In this document: piece after piece, positions 50,006 through 58,842 of the stretch
Layout: the number at the start of each line of letters is the position of its first letter
How positions within the stretch are numbered: the stretch's first letter is position 1
Notes under the pieces: generated by a model
Databases searched by the model: none
Told to the model about the DNA's origin: nothing
The model's input: only the letters and a program-made list of their open reading frames with translations
From: DTKD01 sp050948905
GTDB taxonomy: Bacteria; Armatimonadota; UBA5829
Reading direction: 5' to 3'
DNA length: 64,000 nucleotides
Assembly: GCA_050948905.1 (NCBI GenBank)
Contig: JBMNES010000001.1
Span: forward strand, 2,666,001-2,730,000
Translations under genes and position numbers: made by a program

Positions 50006-51076
50006 TTGTTAATTGCCTTGAAGAAATTTGTTGCCGATACAAAGTTGTATATAGTTGTATTGTTGGCGGCGCTTTGCCTGGTAACCTGGGGGTTGGTAGT
50101 CGGCTCAATGCCGGTTTCTTTCGGGGATAAGAAGCCGGTCCGGGTTATGATTACGCAGGGGGCGACTGCCAGGACGATTGCCGACACTCTACAGAAGTCC
50201 GGAATAATCCGCAGCCCTATGGTTTTTTTATTAACCAGTAAGATGGGCGGAGTGAGTGAGAAGCTCAAGCCGGGCGTATATGAGATGAGCAGAGCTATGA
50301 GCACGCCAGAGATAGTTCGCAGCCTCGTACAGGGCAACACTTTGGAGTCGTGGGTAACTATTCCCGAAGGCAAGACCCTGAGGGAGATTGCGGACATATT
50401 GGCTGCAAAACAACTTGCCGATGCAGACACATTTTTAGGTTTGACCACCCTGCAGGGGGACAGGTTTGCTTCCTATTCTTTGCCGTACGATGGAAACCTT
50501 GAAGGTTATCTGTTTCCGGATACGTACCTGATCGAGCGCGGCACTACGACCGATGACGTTATTAAAATGATGCTGGACACCTTTGAGCGAAAAGTGGTAA
50601 AAGCACATCGCGATGAGATCGAAACGGTTATTAAGAGCAGGTTCGGATTGGGGGCTAATCAGTTCGACTACGGCCTGCGCAGGGTGCTTATTATAGCCTC
50701 AATTATAGAACGTGAGGCCAAAACTGCTGACGACCGGCCGAAAATCGCAGCGGTGATCTGGAACCGACTTTCGAAAAATATGAAGCTGGAGATAGACGCA
50801 ACGGTTACTTACAGACTTGGCGAGAGTCGGGCAAATAAGGCTAAAGTCTACTATCGAGACCTGGAGAACAGCTCGCTTTACAACACATATAGACACGCTG
50901 GCTTGCCGCCGGCTCCTATTTGCAACCCCGGTCTGGCGTCTATACTTGCGACTCTGCGACCCGCAGACATCGACGCGCTTTATTATGTGGCAAAAAAGGA
51001 CGGCTCGCACGTCTTTAACAGGACACTCGCAGAGCACAATGCCTCAAAAAAGGCCAAAAAGGAAGGCAATTTGTGA
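50006..51076 (+). CDS. mltG: Endolytic murein transglycosylase MltG
   Basis: A 356-residue inner-membrane lytic transglycosylase that cuts nascent peptidoglycan. A membrane helix (about residues 14-33) precedes a LysM-like region (RVMITQGATARTIADTLQ). The catalytic Glu is in LIIASIIEREAKT, and the family closing motif YNTYRHAGLPPAPICNPG follows. The start is most likely TTG at 50006 or 50018, since no ATG is near. It is three bases from the ruvX stop, and the next gene overlaps its stop codon. It supports a peptidoglycan wall. Confidence 0.93.
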   Translation: MLIALKKFVADTKLYIVVLLAALCLVTWGLVVGSMPVSFGDKKPVRVMITQGATARTIADTLQKSGIIRSPMVFLLTSKMGGVSEKLKPGVYEMSRAMSTPEIVRSLVQGNTLESWVTIPEGKTLREIADILAAKQLADADTFLGLTTLQGDRFASYSLPYDGNLEGYLFPDTYLIERGTTTDDVIKMMLDTFERKVVKAHRDEIETVIKSRFGLGANQFDYGLRRVLIIASIIEREAKTADDRPKIAAVIWNRLSKNMKLEIDATVTYRLGESRANKAKVYYRDLENSSLYNTYRHAGLPPAPICNPGLASILATLRPADIDALYYVAKKDGSHVFNRTLAEHNASKKAKKEGNL

Positions 51077-51591
51077 TGGCGGGATTCTTCGATTCGTTTC
51101 GACCGGATATGCGTGCGCGGAATGTGGCTGAGATAGATTTAGGCAAACTGAAAGAACAGGGCTATGTGGGGCTGCTGCTGGATTTAGACAACACCCTGTT
51201 GCCCTGGAAAGATAGCGTTATCCCGGACGAGTCCAGGCGATGGATAGAGTCGTCTAAACAACTGGGAATGAAGCCGTGCATTTTATCGAACACACATTAC
51301 CCTGATCGGCTGATGAAAATAGCCGCTGCACTCGACATACCGGCCCTGCCACGAGCTTTGAAACCGAGAAATCATGGTTTTTTAAGGGCAATTGAGATAA
51401 TTGACTGTAAAATTGAGCGCACTGTGGTAGTGGGTGATCAACTCCTTACCGATATATGGGGTGGTAACCGCGTGGGAGCTTTTACCGTTCTTGTAAATCC
51501 GATGCATCCCAGAGAGTTTATCGGAACCAAGGTCAGCAGGATGCTGGAAAGAGTAATATTCGCCGCGATGGGAGAACCCTGCAGGCTTTAG
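51076..51591 (+). CDS. YqeG-family HAD phosphatase
   Basis: A 171-residue HAD IIIA-type protein. LLDLDNTLLPWKD has the nucleophile Asp and second Asp (DxDxT). PCILSNTH is motif II, ALKPRNHGFLRA motif III, and VVGDQLLTDIWGGNR motif IV. YqeG/PGP-type proteins are phosphatases on phosphatidylglycerophosphate or related lipids in some bacteria. The start ATG at 51076 overlaps the mltG stop (TGATG), with GGAAGG nine bases upstream; a GTG one codon earlier is possible. Context in the mltG-aroE run matches other phyla. Confidence 0.88.
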   Translation: MAGFFDSFRPDMRARNVAEIDLGKLKEQGYVGLLLDLDNTLLPWKDSVIPDESRRWIESSKQLGMKPCILSNTHYPDRLMKIAAALDIPALPRALKPRNHGFLRAIEIIDCKIERTVVVGDQLLTDIWGGNRVGAFTVLVNPMHPREFIGTKVSRMLERVIFAAMGEPCRL

Positions 51592-51658
51592 CGTATAATA
51601 CCAACAGCTCAGCCGGGAACAAAGTCGATTGCGAATAAGTCTGAAAAGAGGATACCAA

Positions 51659-52519
51659 GTGAACGTGCTCGGGCATACAAAGGTGTTGGGAGTGATGGGC
51701 GATCCGGTCGCCCACAGCCTTTCCCCTGTTATGCACAATGCTGCGATACGAGCGCTGAACATTGATTATATTTATGTGCCGTTCCACGTTAAATCGGAGA
51801 ATCTGCGAGAGGCGATTGAGGGCGTGGCAGCGATGGGGATAGCCGGGGTTAATTTAACAATCCCGCATAAGGAAAAAGTGATCGACTATCTCGACGAGAT
51901 CAGCGAACACTCCCGACGCATTCGCTCAGTTAATACCATCGTCAATGTGGATGGGCATTTAAGAGGCGACACCACTGACGGTGCAGGATTTGTAAGGTCT
52001 GCGACCGCCGCGTGGGGCAAGCTCGATGGCTGCAGGACGTTGTTGATAGGCGCAGGAGGGTCGGCGAAAGCCGTGGCCTTTGCGCTTGCTGAGATCGGTT
52101 GTGAGATTGTAGTCGTCAACAGAACGCGCAAACGCGCCGTTGAACTGGTAGAGGGTTTGAGAGAGGTTTATAAAGCAGGGAAGTTCAGGGTTGCCGATCT
52201 GAACGGGCAGGCTCTCGGCGAAGAGTTGCCGCAAATCGACCTTTTGGTAAACACCACTTCGGTCGGAATGCATCCCGATATCGATTCCATAGTAGTGCCT
52301 GCTGAACTTCTGCACCCTCGCCTGCTGGTTTACGACCTTGTCTATAATCCCGCGCGAAGTCGGCTGATTGTCGAAGCCGAAAATCGCGGTGCGAATGCAA
52401 TAAACGGGCTGAAAATGCTGGTTTATCAGGGAGCTCTCTCCTTTGAGATGTGGACCGGGTTGGAAGCTGATGTTAAAGTAATGGAAGATGCCGTTGTTGG
52501 AGCGCTGGGCAGTGCGTGA
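51659..52519 (+). CDS. aroE: Shikimate 5-dehydrogenase
   Basis: A 286-residue NADPH enzyme reducing 3-dehydroshikimate to shikimate in aromatic amino acid synthesis. MGDPVAHSLSPVMHN is the substrate-binding part, the catalytic Lys lies in VNLTIPHKEKV, Asp in DGAGF, and LLIGAGGSAKAVAFAL is the NADP loop with NRTRKRA after it. GLKMLVYQGALSFEMW ends the fold. I choose the GTG at 51659, with AAGAGGA six bases upstream, over an upstream TTG without a site. TATAAT at 51594-51599 could give an internal promoter. It precedes pilB after 92 bases. Confidence 0.95.
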   Translation: MNVLGHTKVLGVMGDPVAHSLSPVMHNAAIRALNIDYIYVPFHVKSENLREAIEGVAAMGIAGVNLTIPHKEKVIDYLDEISEHSRRIRSVNTIVNVDGHLRGDTTDGAGFVRSATAAWGKLDGCRTLLIGAGGSAKAVAFALAEIGCEIVVVNRTRKRAVELVEGLREVYKAGKFRVADLNGQALGEELPQIDLLVNTTSVGMHPDIDSIVVPAELLHPRLLVYDLVYNPARSRLIVEAENRGANAINGLKMLVYQGALSFEMWTGLEADVKVMEDAVVGALGSA

Positions 52520-52562
52520 GTTGCGCGTGATGTGCAATACGCTGTAACCTCAGCGGATGTGT

Positions 52563-52568
52563 TATAAT
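52563..52568 (+). promoter_or_regulatory. Candidate -10 box of the pil operon
   Basis: TATAAT lies 43 bases before the pilB ATG. No -35 box with a good match at 16-18 bases. A short GTCCCG/CGGGAC hairpin follows it in the leader. Confidence 0.4.
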
Positions 52569-52611
52569 TGGTTGTTGTCCCGGGCGACGGGACTCCGGGA
52601 GTGAGGGGATA

Positions 52612-54399
52612 ATGGCTAGAAAAGATCTGGGCGAAGCGCTGGTCGAAAAAAACGTTATAACAGCGGAACAGCTTTCTCAGGCTAGAGAAGTTCAGCGCAG
52701 CGCACCCGGCGATATAGGACGAATAATCGTCGACTTGGGCTTTGCCGACGCGAAGGCAGCCACCAAGGTACGAGCGGAGACTATGAATCTTTCGTTTGTT
52801 GACCTGTCGACTCAGAAAATCGACCCGGCAGCGGTTAACTCCGTGCCCGAACATATCGCCAAAAGACATAAAGTTCTTCCGATTGCAAAAAATGGTGCCA
52901 GATTGATAGTCGCAGTGGTCAATCCCAGCGACTTGCTCGCCATTCAGGATATAAAACTTGCCAGTGGAGTCCAGCAGATAGCGATGGCGTTGGCTACTGA
53001 AGACGACGTTATGGACGCCATCGACAGGGTGTATAAATCCGGGGAATCCGCACCTGCGCAACCGAACCCTGCGGCGACCGATCTGGCGGCTGTTGCTCCT
53101 CCGAGCCCAGGCGGAGCGCCGAATACTACCGGTCTTTCTGCGGACATTCGTCAGGCGATTGCCGGTTATGGCGCACGAGAAGAGATCCTTGATGAGGATA
53201 CTGAGAGCATTGCGAAGGTCTCCGAAGAGGCGCCGATTATCAGGATCGCATACACTGTCATTCAACAGGCCATCACGGACGGGGCTAGTGATATCCACGT
53301 AGAGCCTGATAAACGATCGGTGAGAATCCGCTATAGAATCGACGGCGTTTTGCATGAAGTTATGCCGTTGCCGAAGTATATCGAGAAGCCGCTGACCTCA
53401 CGATTTAAGATTATGTCCGATATGAACATCGCTGAGCGGCGTGTGCCTCAGGACGGACGTATCCCTGTTACGCTGGCGGGTAAGGATTACGACCTTCGCG
53501 TATCCTGTCTGCCAACGGTAAACGGCGAGAAGATCGTTATGAGAATCCTGGACAAGTCCAGCGTGTTGCTCGGACTCAACAAACTGGGATTCAGCCCGGA
53601 GGTGCAGGCGCAAGTCGAGGAACTGGTCGCTCAGCCGAACGGAATGTTTTTGTCCACAGGCCCTACTGGAAGCGGAAAGACCACCACTCAGTATTCGGTG
53701 TTGCACAAACTCAACTCTGTTGAAAAGAATATTATCACTATTGAGGACCCGGTCGAGTATCAGCTTGGTGGCATTGCCCAGGTGCAGGTCAACAAAAAGG
53801 CCGGACTTAACTTCGCGAACGCCCTGGCCAGCTTCCTGAGACAGGACCCGGACATCATTATGGTTGGTGAAATGCGTAACCTGGAGACGGGTGAAATCGC
53901 TGTAGAGGCGTCTTTGACAGGCCACCTTGTTCTGTCGACTCTACACACCAACGATGCTCCGAGTGCTGTCACGAGAATGGTTGATATGGGCGTGGAGCCT
54001 TATCTCATTTCTGCTACTGTGATTGGAGTATTGGCACAGAGACTGGCGAGAAAAATCTGCTCTAACTGCAAGGCGCCATATCAGGTTCCGGCGGCCGAGC
54101 TGAGAAGGTTCGGCTTTAAGGCTAAGGATCCTAATGAGATGGTGACGCTTTACCGTGGAGAGGGCTGCGAGACTTGCAGGCACACTGGTTATAAGGGACG
54201 ACTCGGTATTTATGAGTTGATGCGAATGAACGATGAGATTCGTGAGCTTGTGGTTCGCAGAGCCCCTCTTGCCGACGTTAGAGAAGCGGCTAAAGCGAAC
54301 GGAATGCATGAGCTTAAAGATGACGGATTGGAGAAAGTACTGCAGGGTATCACGACTCCGGACGAGGTTATGAGGGTCGTGTTTACGGCAGGCGGGTAA
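52612..54399 (+). CDS. pilB: Type IV pilus assembly ATPase PilB (GspE family)
   Basis: A 595-residue hexameric ATPase powering pilus extension. An N-terminal MshEN-type domain (about 1-150) is followed by a linker, then the ATPase: IHVEPDKRSVRIRYRIDGVL, Walker A GPTGSGKTTTQYS, Asp box IITIEDPVEYQL, and His box HLVLSTLHTNDAPSAVTRM. The zinc tetracysteine CSNCKAPYQ and CETCRHTGYKGR is intact. ATG at 52612 with GTGAGGGG upstream. Followed by pilT after 18 bases. Full-length (560-600). Confidence 0.95.
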   Translation: MARKDLGEALVEKNVITAEQLSQAREVQRSAPGDIGRIIVDLGFADAKAATKVRAETMNLSFVDLSTQKIDPAAVNSVPEHIAKRHKVLPIAKNGARLIVAVVNPSDLLAIQDIKLASGVQQIAMALATEDDVMDAIDRVYKSGESAPAQPNPAATDLAAVAPPSPGGAPNTTGLSADIRQAIAGYGAREEILDEDTESIAKVSEEAPIIRIAYTVIQQAITDGASDIHVEPDKRSVRIRYRIDGVLHEVMPLPKYIEKPLTSRFKIMSDMNIAERRVPQDGRIPVTLAGKDYDLRVSCLPTVNGEKIVMRILDKSSVLLGLNKLGFSPEVQAQVEELVAQPNGMFLSTGPTGSGKTTTQYSVLHKLNSVEKNIITIEDPVEYQLGGIAQVQVNKKAGLNFANALASFLRQDPDIIMVGEMRNLETGEIAVEASLTGHLVLSTLHTNDAPSAVTRMVDMGVEPYLISATVIGVLAQRLARKICSNCKAPYQVPAAELRRFGFKAKDPNEMVTLYRGEGCETCRHTGYKGRLGIYELMRMNDEIRELVVRRAPLADVREAAKANGMHELKDDGLEKVLQGITTPDEVMRVVFTAGG

Positions 54400-54417
54400 A
54401 ATAGCCGGAGGAACAAC

Positions 54418-55593
54418 TTGTCAGAGGCAGCAGTAGGTAGTATTGCACAGGTCAAAGTAGAACCGGGGAAAAAAGTTACCGAACCGGTTTTGCTCGAAGA
54501 TACCCATATAGACGATCTTCTTAACGATATGGTCGAGAGAGGATCGTCGGACCTTCACATCTGCGTTGGAGTGCCGCCAATTATCAGAATTGACGGGCAG
54601 TTGACAGCGTTGAATTACACAAAATTCGACTCTATGCAGACGCAGCGGATGCTCTACGACATTCTATCTGATGAGCAGATACAGCGCTTTGAGGACACAT
54701 GGGAACTCGACTTCTCATACTCCCTGCAGGACGTATCCAGGTTCAGGGTCAATATCTTCAAGGACAAGGGGACGGTTGCGGCGGCGTTCCGACTTATCCC
54801 TATTAAGATCCCCACCCTGCGGGAATTGGGGTTGCCGGCTGTGTTGGAAACGATCACACGAAGACCGAGAGGCCTGGTGCTTGTAACGGGACCGACTGGG
54901 TCGGGTAAGTCGACGTCTCTGGCGGCTATGATTAACCAGATCAATACAGAGCGCAGTTCGCACATTATTACCATTGAAGACCCTATAGAATACCTTCATC
55001 AACACCGGCTGAGCGTTATTAACCAGCGCGAGGTTGGGCAGGACACGAAGGAGTTTGCCAACGCCCTCCGAGCGGCGTTGCGCGAAGACCCTGATGTTAT
55101 TCTTGTTGGTGAGATGCGAGACCTTGAGACTATGTCAAACGCGATCAGAGCGGCGGAAACAGGCCACTTAGTATTTGCGACTCTGCATACTAACAGCGCG
55201 GCCTCTACCGTAGACCGCGTGGTCGATTCGTTCCCGGCATCACAGCAGGAACAGATCCGATTGATGCTTTCAAACAGTTTGGAAGCGGTTTTGTGTCAGC
55301 AGCTTCTGCCTAGAGCGGGTATGCCTGGAAGAGTCTGCTGTATGGAGATTATGATTGCTACTCCGGCGATCAGAAACCTGATTCGTGAGGCAAAGAGCCA
55401 CCAGATTACTTCTATCATTCAGACAAGTTCGAACGTCGGAATGCAGACGATGGATCAGCACTTGAGAGACTTGTATCAGAAGGGCGTCATCACGTATGAT
55501 GAGGCTCTGGCCCGTGCTATGAGTCAGGAAGAGCTGAAGAACATGATTACTTCGGCGATGGGCACGGCGGGCGCTCCCGGGCCGCGCAGGTAG
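54418..55593 (+). CDS. pilT: Type IV pilus retraction ATPase PilT
   Basis: A 391-residue ATPase driving pilus retraction. Walker A GPTGSGKSTSLAAMI, Asp box IITIEDPIEYLHQH, and His box HLVFATLHTNSAASTVDRV. The characteristic PilT AIRNLIRE motif is present in TPAIRNLIREAKSHQIT. The N-terminal region (1-30) is not conserved, and an extra tail GAPGPRR ends the protein. The start is TTG at 54418, with GGAGG six bases upstream. Adjacent to pilB and pilC in one operon; pilT next to pilB is the usual order for retractile systems. Confidence 0.95.
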   Translation: MSEAAVGSIAQVKVEPGKKVTEPVLLEDTHIDDLLNDMVERGSSDLHICVGVPPIIRIDGQLTALNYTKFDSMQTQRMLYDILSDEQIQRFEDTWELDFSYSLQDVSRFRVNIFKDKGTVAAAFRLIPIKIPTLRELGLPAVLETITRRPRGLVLVTGPTGSGKSTSLAAMINQINTERSSHIITIEDPIEYLHQHRLSVINQREVGQDTKEFANALRAALREDPDVILVGEMRDLETMSNAIRAAETGHLVFATLHTNSAASTVDRVVDSFPASQQEQIRLMLSNSLEAVLCQQLLPRAGMPGRVCCMEIMIATPAIRNLIREAKSHQITSIIQTSSNVGMQTMDQHLRDLYQKGVITYDEALARAMSQEELKNMITSAMGTAGAPGPRR

Positions 55594-55651
55594 GGACGAT
55601 TGGTAATAGTGAGTTTGGGCCGATTGGCTAACCGGATAGGGGTGATCTGAC

Positions 55652-56881
55652 ATGCCGAATTTTGCGTATACGGTTCGCGATGCGACAGGACAGGTGATCA
55701 CAGGCAACTCTGAGGCTGAGAACGAGGAGATCTTACGTAAGAGACTCACAGAAAACAGCTTCGACGTTGTCGAGATCAAACAAGTCAAAAGTTCGCAGAA
55801 ACGAGCGGGCGGTTATGGCGGGGTTAAGAAAACGGACCTCGCCGTTATGTGCCGTCAGTTCTCCACTATGATCGACGCTGGTGTGACCCTTGTTCGCTGC
55901 CTCAACGTTTTGGCCGACCAGGCCGTTAACCCCCGACTAAAGGCGATCCTAACTGACGTTCAAAACGAGGTCGAGGGTGGTAACACGTTGTCGAAGGCGC
56001 TGGAGAAGTACCCAAACGCTTTTGACAGACTGTTTATCGGTTTGGTGAATGCGGGTGAGGTTGGCGGCGCTCTGGAAGAGAGCTTGCAGAGACTCTCGCA
56101 GTTCCTCGAAAAAGACGTCGAGCTGAGACGAAAAGTCAAGAGTGCTATGACCTATCCGGTCATTATTATGGTCTTTGCGACGATGGTCGTGTTGGGTTTG
56201 ATGACTTTCGTTTTGCCCAAGTTTATGGGCTTGTTCGAGGACTTGGGAATTAAGGACTTACCTGGCCCGACGGCTATTTTGCAGGCCTCAAGTAACTTTA
56301 TGCTTGCCAAATGGTATTGGATGATCGTTTTCACCATCGTCTTTGCGGTGGCATTGAAGCTGTTCTTGAAGACGAAGGTAGGGCGCAGGATTTTCGACAG
56401 GCTGAAGTTAAAGGCGCCTGTTTTTGGATCGTTGAACCATAAGGTCGCGCTGGCCAGGTTTGCACGCACGCTGTCGACGCTGCTTTCGAGTGGTGTCGGT
56501 ATTTTGCAGGCGATGGAGACGGTTGCGGGGACGGTGTCTAACGATATTATCTCTGACGCGATTTTGGAGGCCAGGGCCAGGATCAGAGAAGGTGACAAGA
56601 TCGGTGAACCGCTGGCTCGCAGTGGACTGTTCCCCCCGATGGTCGTACAGATGATCGGTATTGGAGAGGAATCCGGATCGCTGGACCCGATGTTGTCTAA
56701 GGTTGCGGACTTCTATGAAGACGAAGTAGACGCTGCGCTTGCAAGTCTTACGGCGGCTATTGAGCCTGTTTTGATCGTAGGACTGGGCGGGGTCGTTGGG
56801 TTCATCGTCATTTCGCTGTTCCTGCCGCTGGTGGCTGTAATTCAGAACCTGAGTGGGGCAGGCTCGGGAAGCGGTAATTAG
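55652..56881 (+). CDS. pilC: Type IV pilus platform protein PilC (GspF family)
   Basis: A 409-residue inner-membrane platform protein. Two T2SSF domains: FSTMIDAGVTLVRCLNVLAD (about 70-190) and FARTLSTLLSSGVGILQAME (about 275-395). Three membrane helices (about 165-190, 220-240 and 375-400). The start ATG at 55652 has only a loose site (GGGGTGATCTGAC). It follows pilT by 58 bases and pilD begins six bases after the stop. It would bridge the ATPases and the pseudopilin fibre. Confidence 0.95.
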   Translation: MPNFAYTVRDATGQVITGNSEAENEEILRKRLTENSFDVVEIKQVKSSQKRAGGYGGVKKTDLAVMCRQFSTMIDAGVTLVRCLNVLADQAVNPRLKAILTDVQNEVEGGNTLSKALEKYPNAFDRLFIGLVNAGEVGGALEESLQRLSQFLEKDVELRRKVKSAMTYPVIIMVFATMVVLGLMTFVLPKFMGLFEDLGIKDLPGPTAILQASSNFMLAKWYWMIVFTIVFAVALKLFLKTKVGRRIFDRLKLKAPVFGSLNHKVALARFARTLSTLLSSGVGILQAMETVAGTVSNDIISDAILEARARIREGDKIGEPLARSGLFPPMVVQMIGIGEESGSLDPMLSKVADFYEDEVDAALASLTAAIEPVLIVGLGGVVGFIVISLFLPLVAVIQNLSGAGSGSGN

Positions 56882-56887
56882 CGATTT

Positions 56888-57778
56888 ATGTTGCCTGTTT
56901 GGCTAGGAAGCCTGATAGCATTTGTATACGGTGCGATAGTAGGAAGCTTTCTTAACGTATGCATCTTTCGGTTGCCTGCAGAGCAATCGATTGTAAGCCC
57001 TCCTTCGCACTGTCCTAAGTGTGACACGCAGTTACGCGCGTGGGACAATATCCCGTTGATCAGCTTTCTACTATTGGGGAGAAAGTGCAGGTATTGCAAA
57101 GCCCCGATTAGTTGGCGATACTTCTCTGTAGAGTTGCTGACGGCGCTTTTGTGGGTTGCGACATATATTCGATATGGGTTGTCGATTGATGTGTTCGCTT
57201 ATGTGTTGTTTATATCTGCTCTTTTGATAGCGTTTTTCGTCGATTTGGATCACTTTATAATCCCGGACCAGGTGTGGATTGCGGGAATTGTGATTGGAGT
57301 CTGCAAGGATGCAGCTCATTGGATTAACGGCGACCTGAGTATGGCGCAGGTACCGATCCCGTGGACGGGTGTGACGCTGCCTGTGCCGCCGAGCGTATTG
57401 GGCGCTGCGGTGTGTTTCGCTATATTCTATGCTATTGCGTATGTAAGCTATTATGCTTTTCGTCCCAGGGACAAAGAGGCGCTGGCGGAGTATGAGGGCG
57501 CTATGGGCGGGGGCGACGTGAAGTTGGCGGCCGGTATTGGGGCGGTGGTTGGCCTGCTGCCCGCGCTGGTGAGTTTCTTTATAGCAGTATTGCTTGGGAC
57601 GCTGATCGGCGTAACGTGGAAGATATTAAGCTCGCTTGCTGAAAAGCGAAAGCTGCCCTGGCGGGAAGAGATTCCGTTTGGCCCATTTATGGTGGCGGGT
57701 GCGGTGGCTGTTATACTACTATGGCCGGAGCTTAGAGCTTTGTGGAACACGTGGATAGGGATAGTGACGCCGGGGTAG
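56888..57778 (+). CDS. pilD: Prepilin peptidase PilD (GspO family)
   Basis: A 296-residue inner-membrane aspartyl protease and N-methyltransferase that processes prepilins. Residues ~30-80 hold the methyltransferase zinc site CPKCD, CRYCKAP (two CxxC pairs). The proteolytic aspartates are in FVDLDHFIIPD and GGGDVKLAAGIGA (GxGD). About eight membrane helices. The ATG at 56888 has no good ribosome site but is six bases from the pilC stop, so it is coupled. It would cut the following pseudopilins after the Gly of their GF/GT motif. Confidence 0.94.
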   Translation: MLPVWLGSLIAFVYGAIVGSFLNVCIFRLPAEQSIVSPPSHCPKCDTQLRAWDNIPLISFLLLGRKCRYCKAPISWRYFSVELLTALLWVATYIRYGLSIDVFAYVLFISALLIAFFVDLDHFIIPDQVWIAGIVIGVCKDAAHWINGDLSMAQVPIPWTGVTLPVPPSVLGAAVCFAIFYAIAYVSYYAFRPRDKEALAEYEGAMGGGDVKLAAGIGAVVGLLPALVSFFIAVLLGTLIGVTWKILSSLAEKRKLPWREEIPFGPFMVAGAVAVILLWPELRALWNTWIGIVTPG

Positions 57779-57866
57779 GCGGAACAAGTTAGGGCGAACA
57801 ATCGCCATATAATCAGAACGGCATTATAAAGATTATTTTCGTTACTCCCTTTGGAGGTGCTTTTTG

Positions 57867-58625
57867 ATGAGATTTATGACAAACAAGAGGGGTTTCTCGC
57901 TGGTCGAGCTTCTGACGGTAATTGCGATTATCGCGATCCTTGCCTCGATTATATTTCCTGTTATGAGTATGGTCGGCAACAGGGCCCGTATGAACAAATG
58001 CATGACCCAGATGCACCAGATCGGGCTGGCTATACAGATGTTCAAACAGGATAATCGCAAGTATCCAGATGTTCTGGGAGTCGAGGTTATGCACAACGGC
58101 AGCAATATAGTGCCTATGGATCAGCCCTCACCGTCAGCCAGTCCGCAGGTGGTAGGGTTGTTCCCCGAATATGTAAAATCGGCGAAGCTGTATCATTGCC
58201 CAAACTCTAAGTTCATCGACACAACGCAGATAATAGGGGCAAGTCCTGCTTATGATCCGCTTGGCACAGGCGCGGGGATAGAAGCTTATACGTATAACAG
58301 CTACGATTTTATGATTTATGGCGGGACGGATATTCGACAACACTACACTAAGTCGTGGGCGGCCACCCCTGGTGATGTAGCAGCGCAGGGGCCAGGAGCG
58401 CCTGGTGATCCGCAGCGTGATTACGAAAGGCAACTTAAGTTCAAAACTCCGCCGGATGACACTGTGGTGACGTGGTGTTCGTGGCATGAAGTCTACAGCG
58501 GTAGCGGCACGAATCTTACTGTGACCGGTAAGGCTCCGACGCTGTTTTTGGACGGACACGTTGACGTTCTGAACGCTCCTGAGGTGGAGACTCAAAGATG
58601 GCGAGTGCTGCCGAAAAAGGAATAG
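57867..58625 (+). CDS. Type IV pseudopilin, DUF1559-like with DGH motif
   Basis: A 252-residue prepilin-like protein. The type III signal ends in KRGFSLVELLTVIAIIAILA (Gly at -1, Phe +1, Glu +5), which PilD cuts. The globular part has ARMNKCMTQMHQIGLAIQMF, then YDFMIYGGTDIRQHY and the closing LFLDGHVDVLN, a variant of the HxxDGHV end seen in planctomycete-type and Armatimonadota pseudopilins (H-X9-DG proteins). I start at the ATG at 57867, seven bases after GGAGGTG. Ends before a perfect hairpin. Function: a pilus or pseudopilus subunit. Confidence 0.85.
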   Translation: MRFMTNKRGFSLVELLTVIAIIAILASIIFPVMSMVGNRARMNKCMTQMHQIGLAIQMFKQDNRKYPDVLGVEVMHNGSNIVPMDQPSPSASPQVVGLFPEYVKSAKLYHCPNSKFIDTTQIIGASPAYDPLGTGAGIEAYTYNSYDFMIYGGTDIRQHYTKSWAATPGDVAAQGPGAPGDPQRDYERQLKFKTPPDDTVVTWCSWHEVYSGSGTNLTVTGKAPTLFLDGHVDVLNAPEVETQRWRVLPKKE

Positions 58626-58650
58626 GAACTCCTTGAGGTGGCGATTTTAA

Positions 58651-58677
58651 TGTTGGGGCAGATATTCTGCCCCAACA
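58651..58677. terminator. Hairpin downstream of the first pseudopilin
   Basis: TGTTGGGGCAG, loop ATATT, CTGCCCCAACA: an 11-bp perfect stem, 25 bases past the stop codon. No T-tract follows, so transcript stabilisation or partial termination is as likely. Confidence 0.6.
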
Positions 58678-58842
58678 CGTGTATATGGTAGAATTGATGG
58701 GGTTCGCTCAACAGGATGGCTTCTCGCCATAATCGGAACATTCAGGGTGGCTATGTAGTCGTACCATCGTTAGTCTGCTTTCGCGGTCGCGAATGTTTTC
58801 GCTTCGCTGGGGCCGCTTTGGGATTGTTTACAGGAAATGTCC

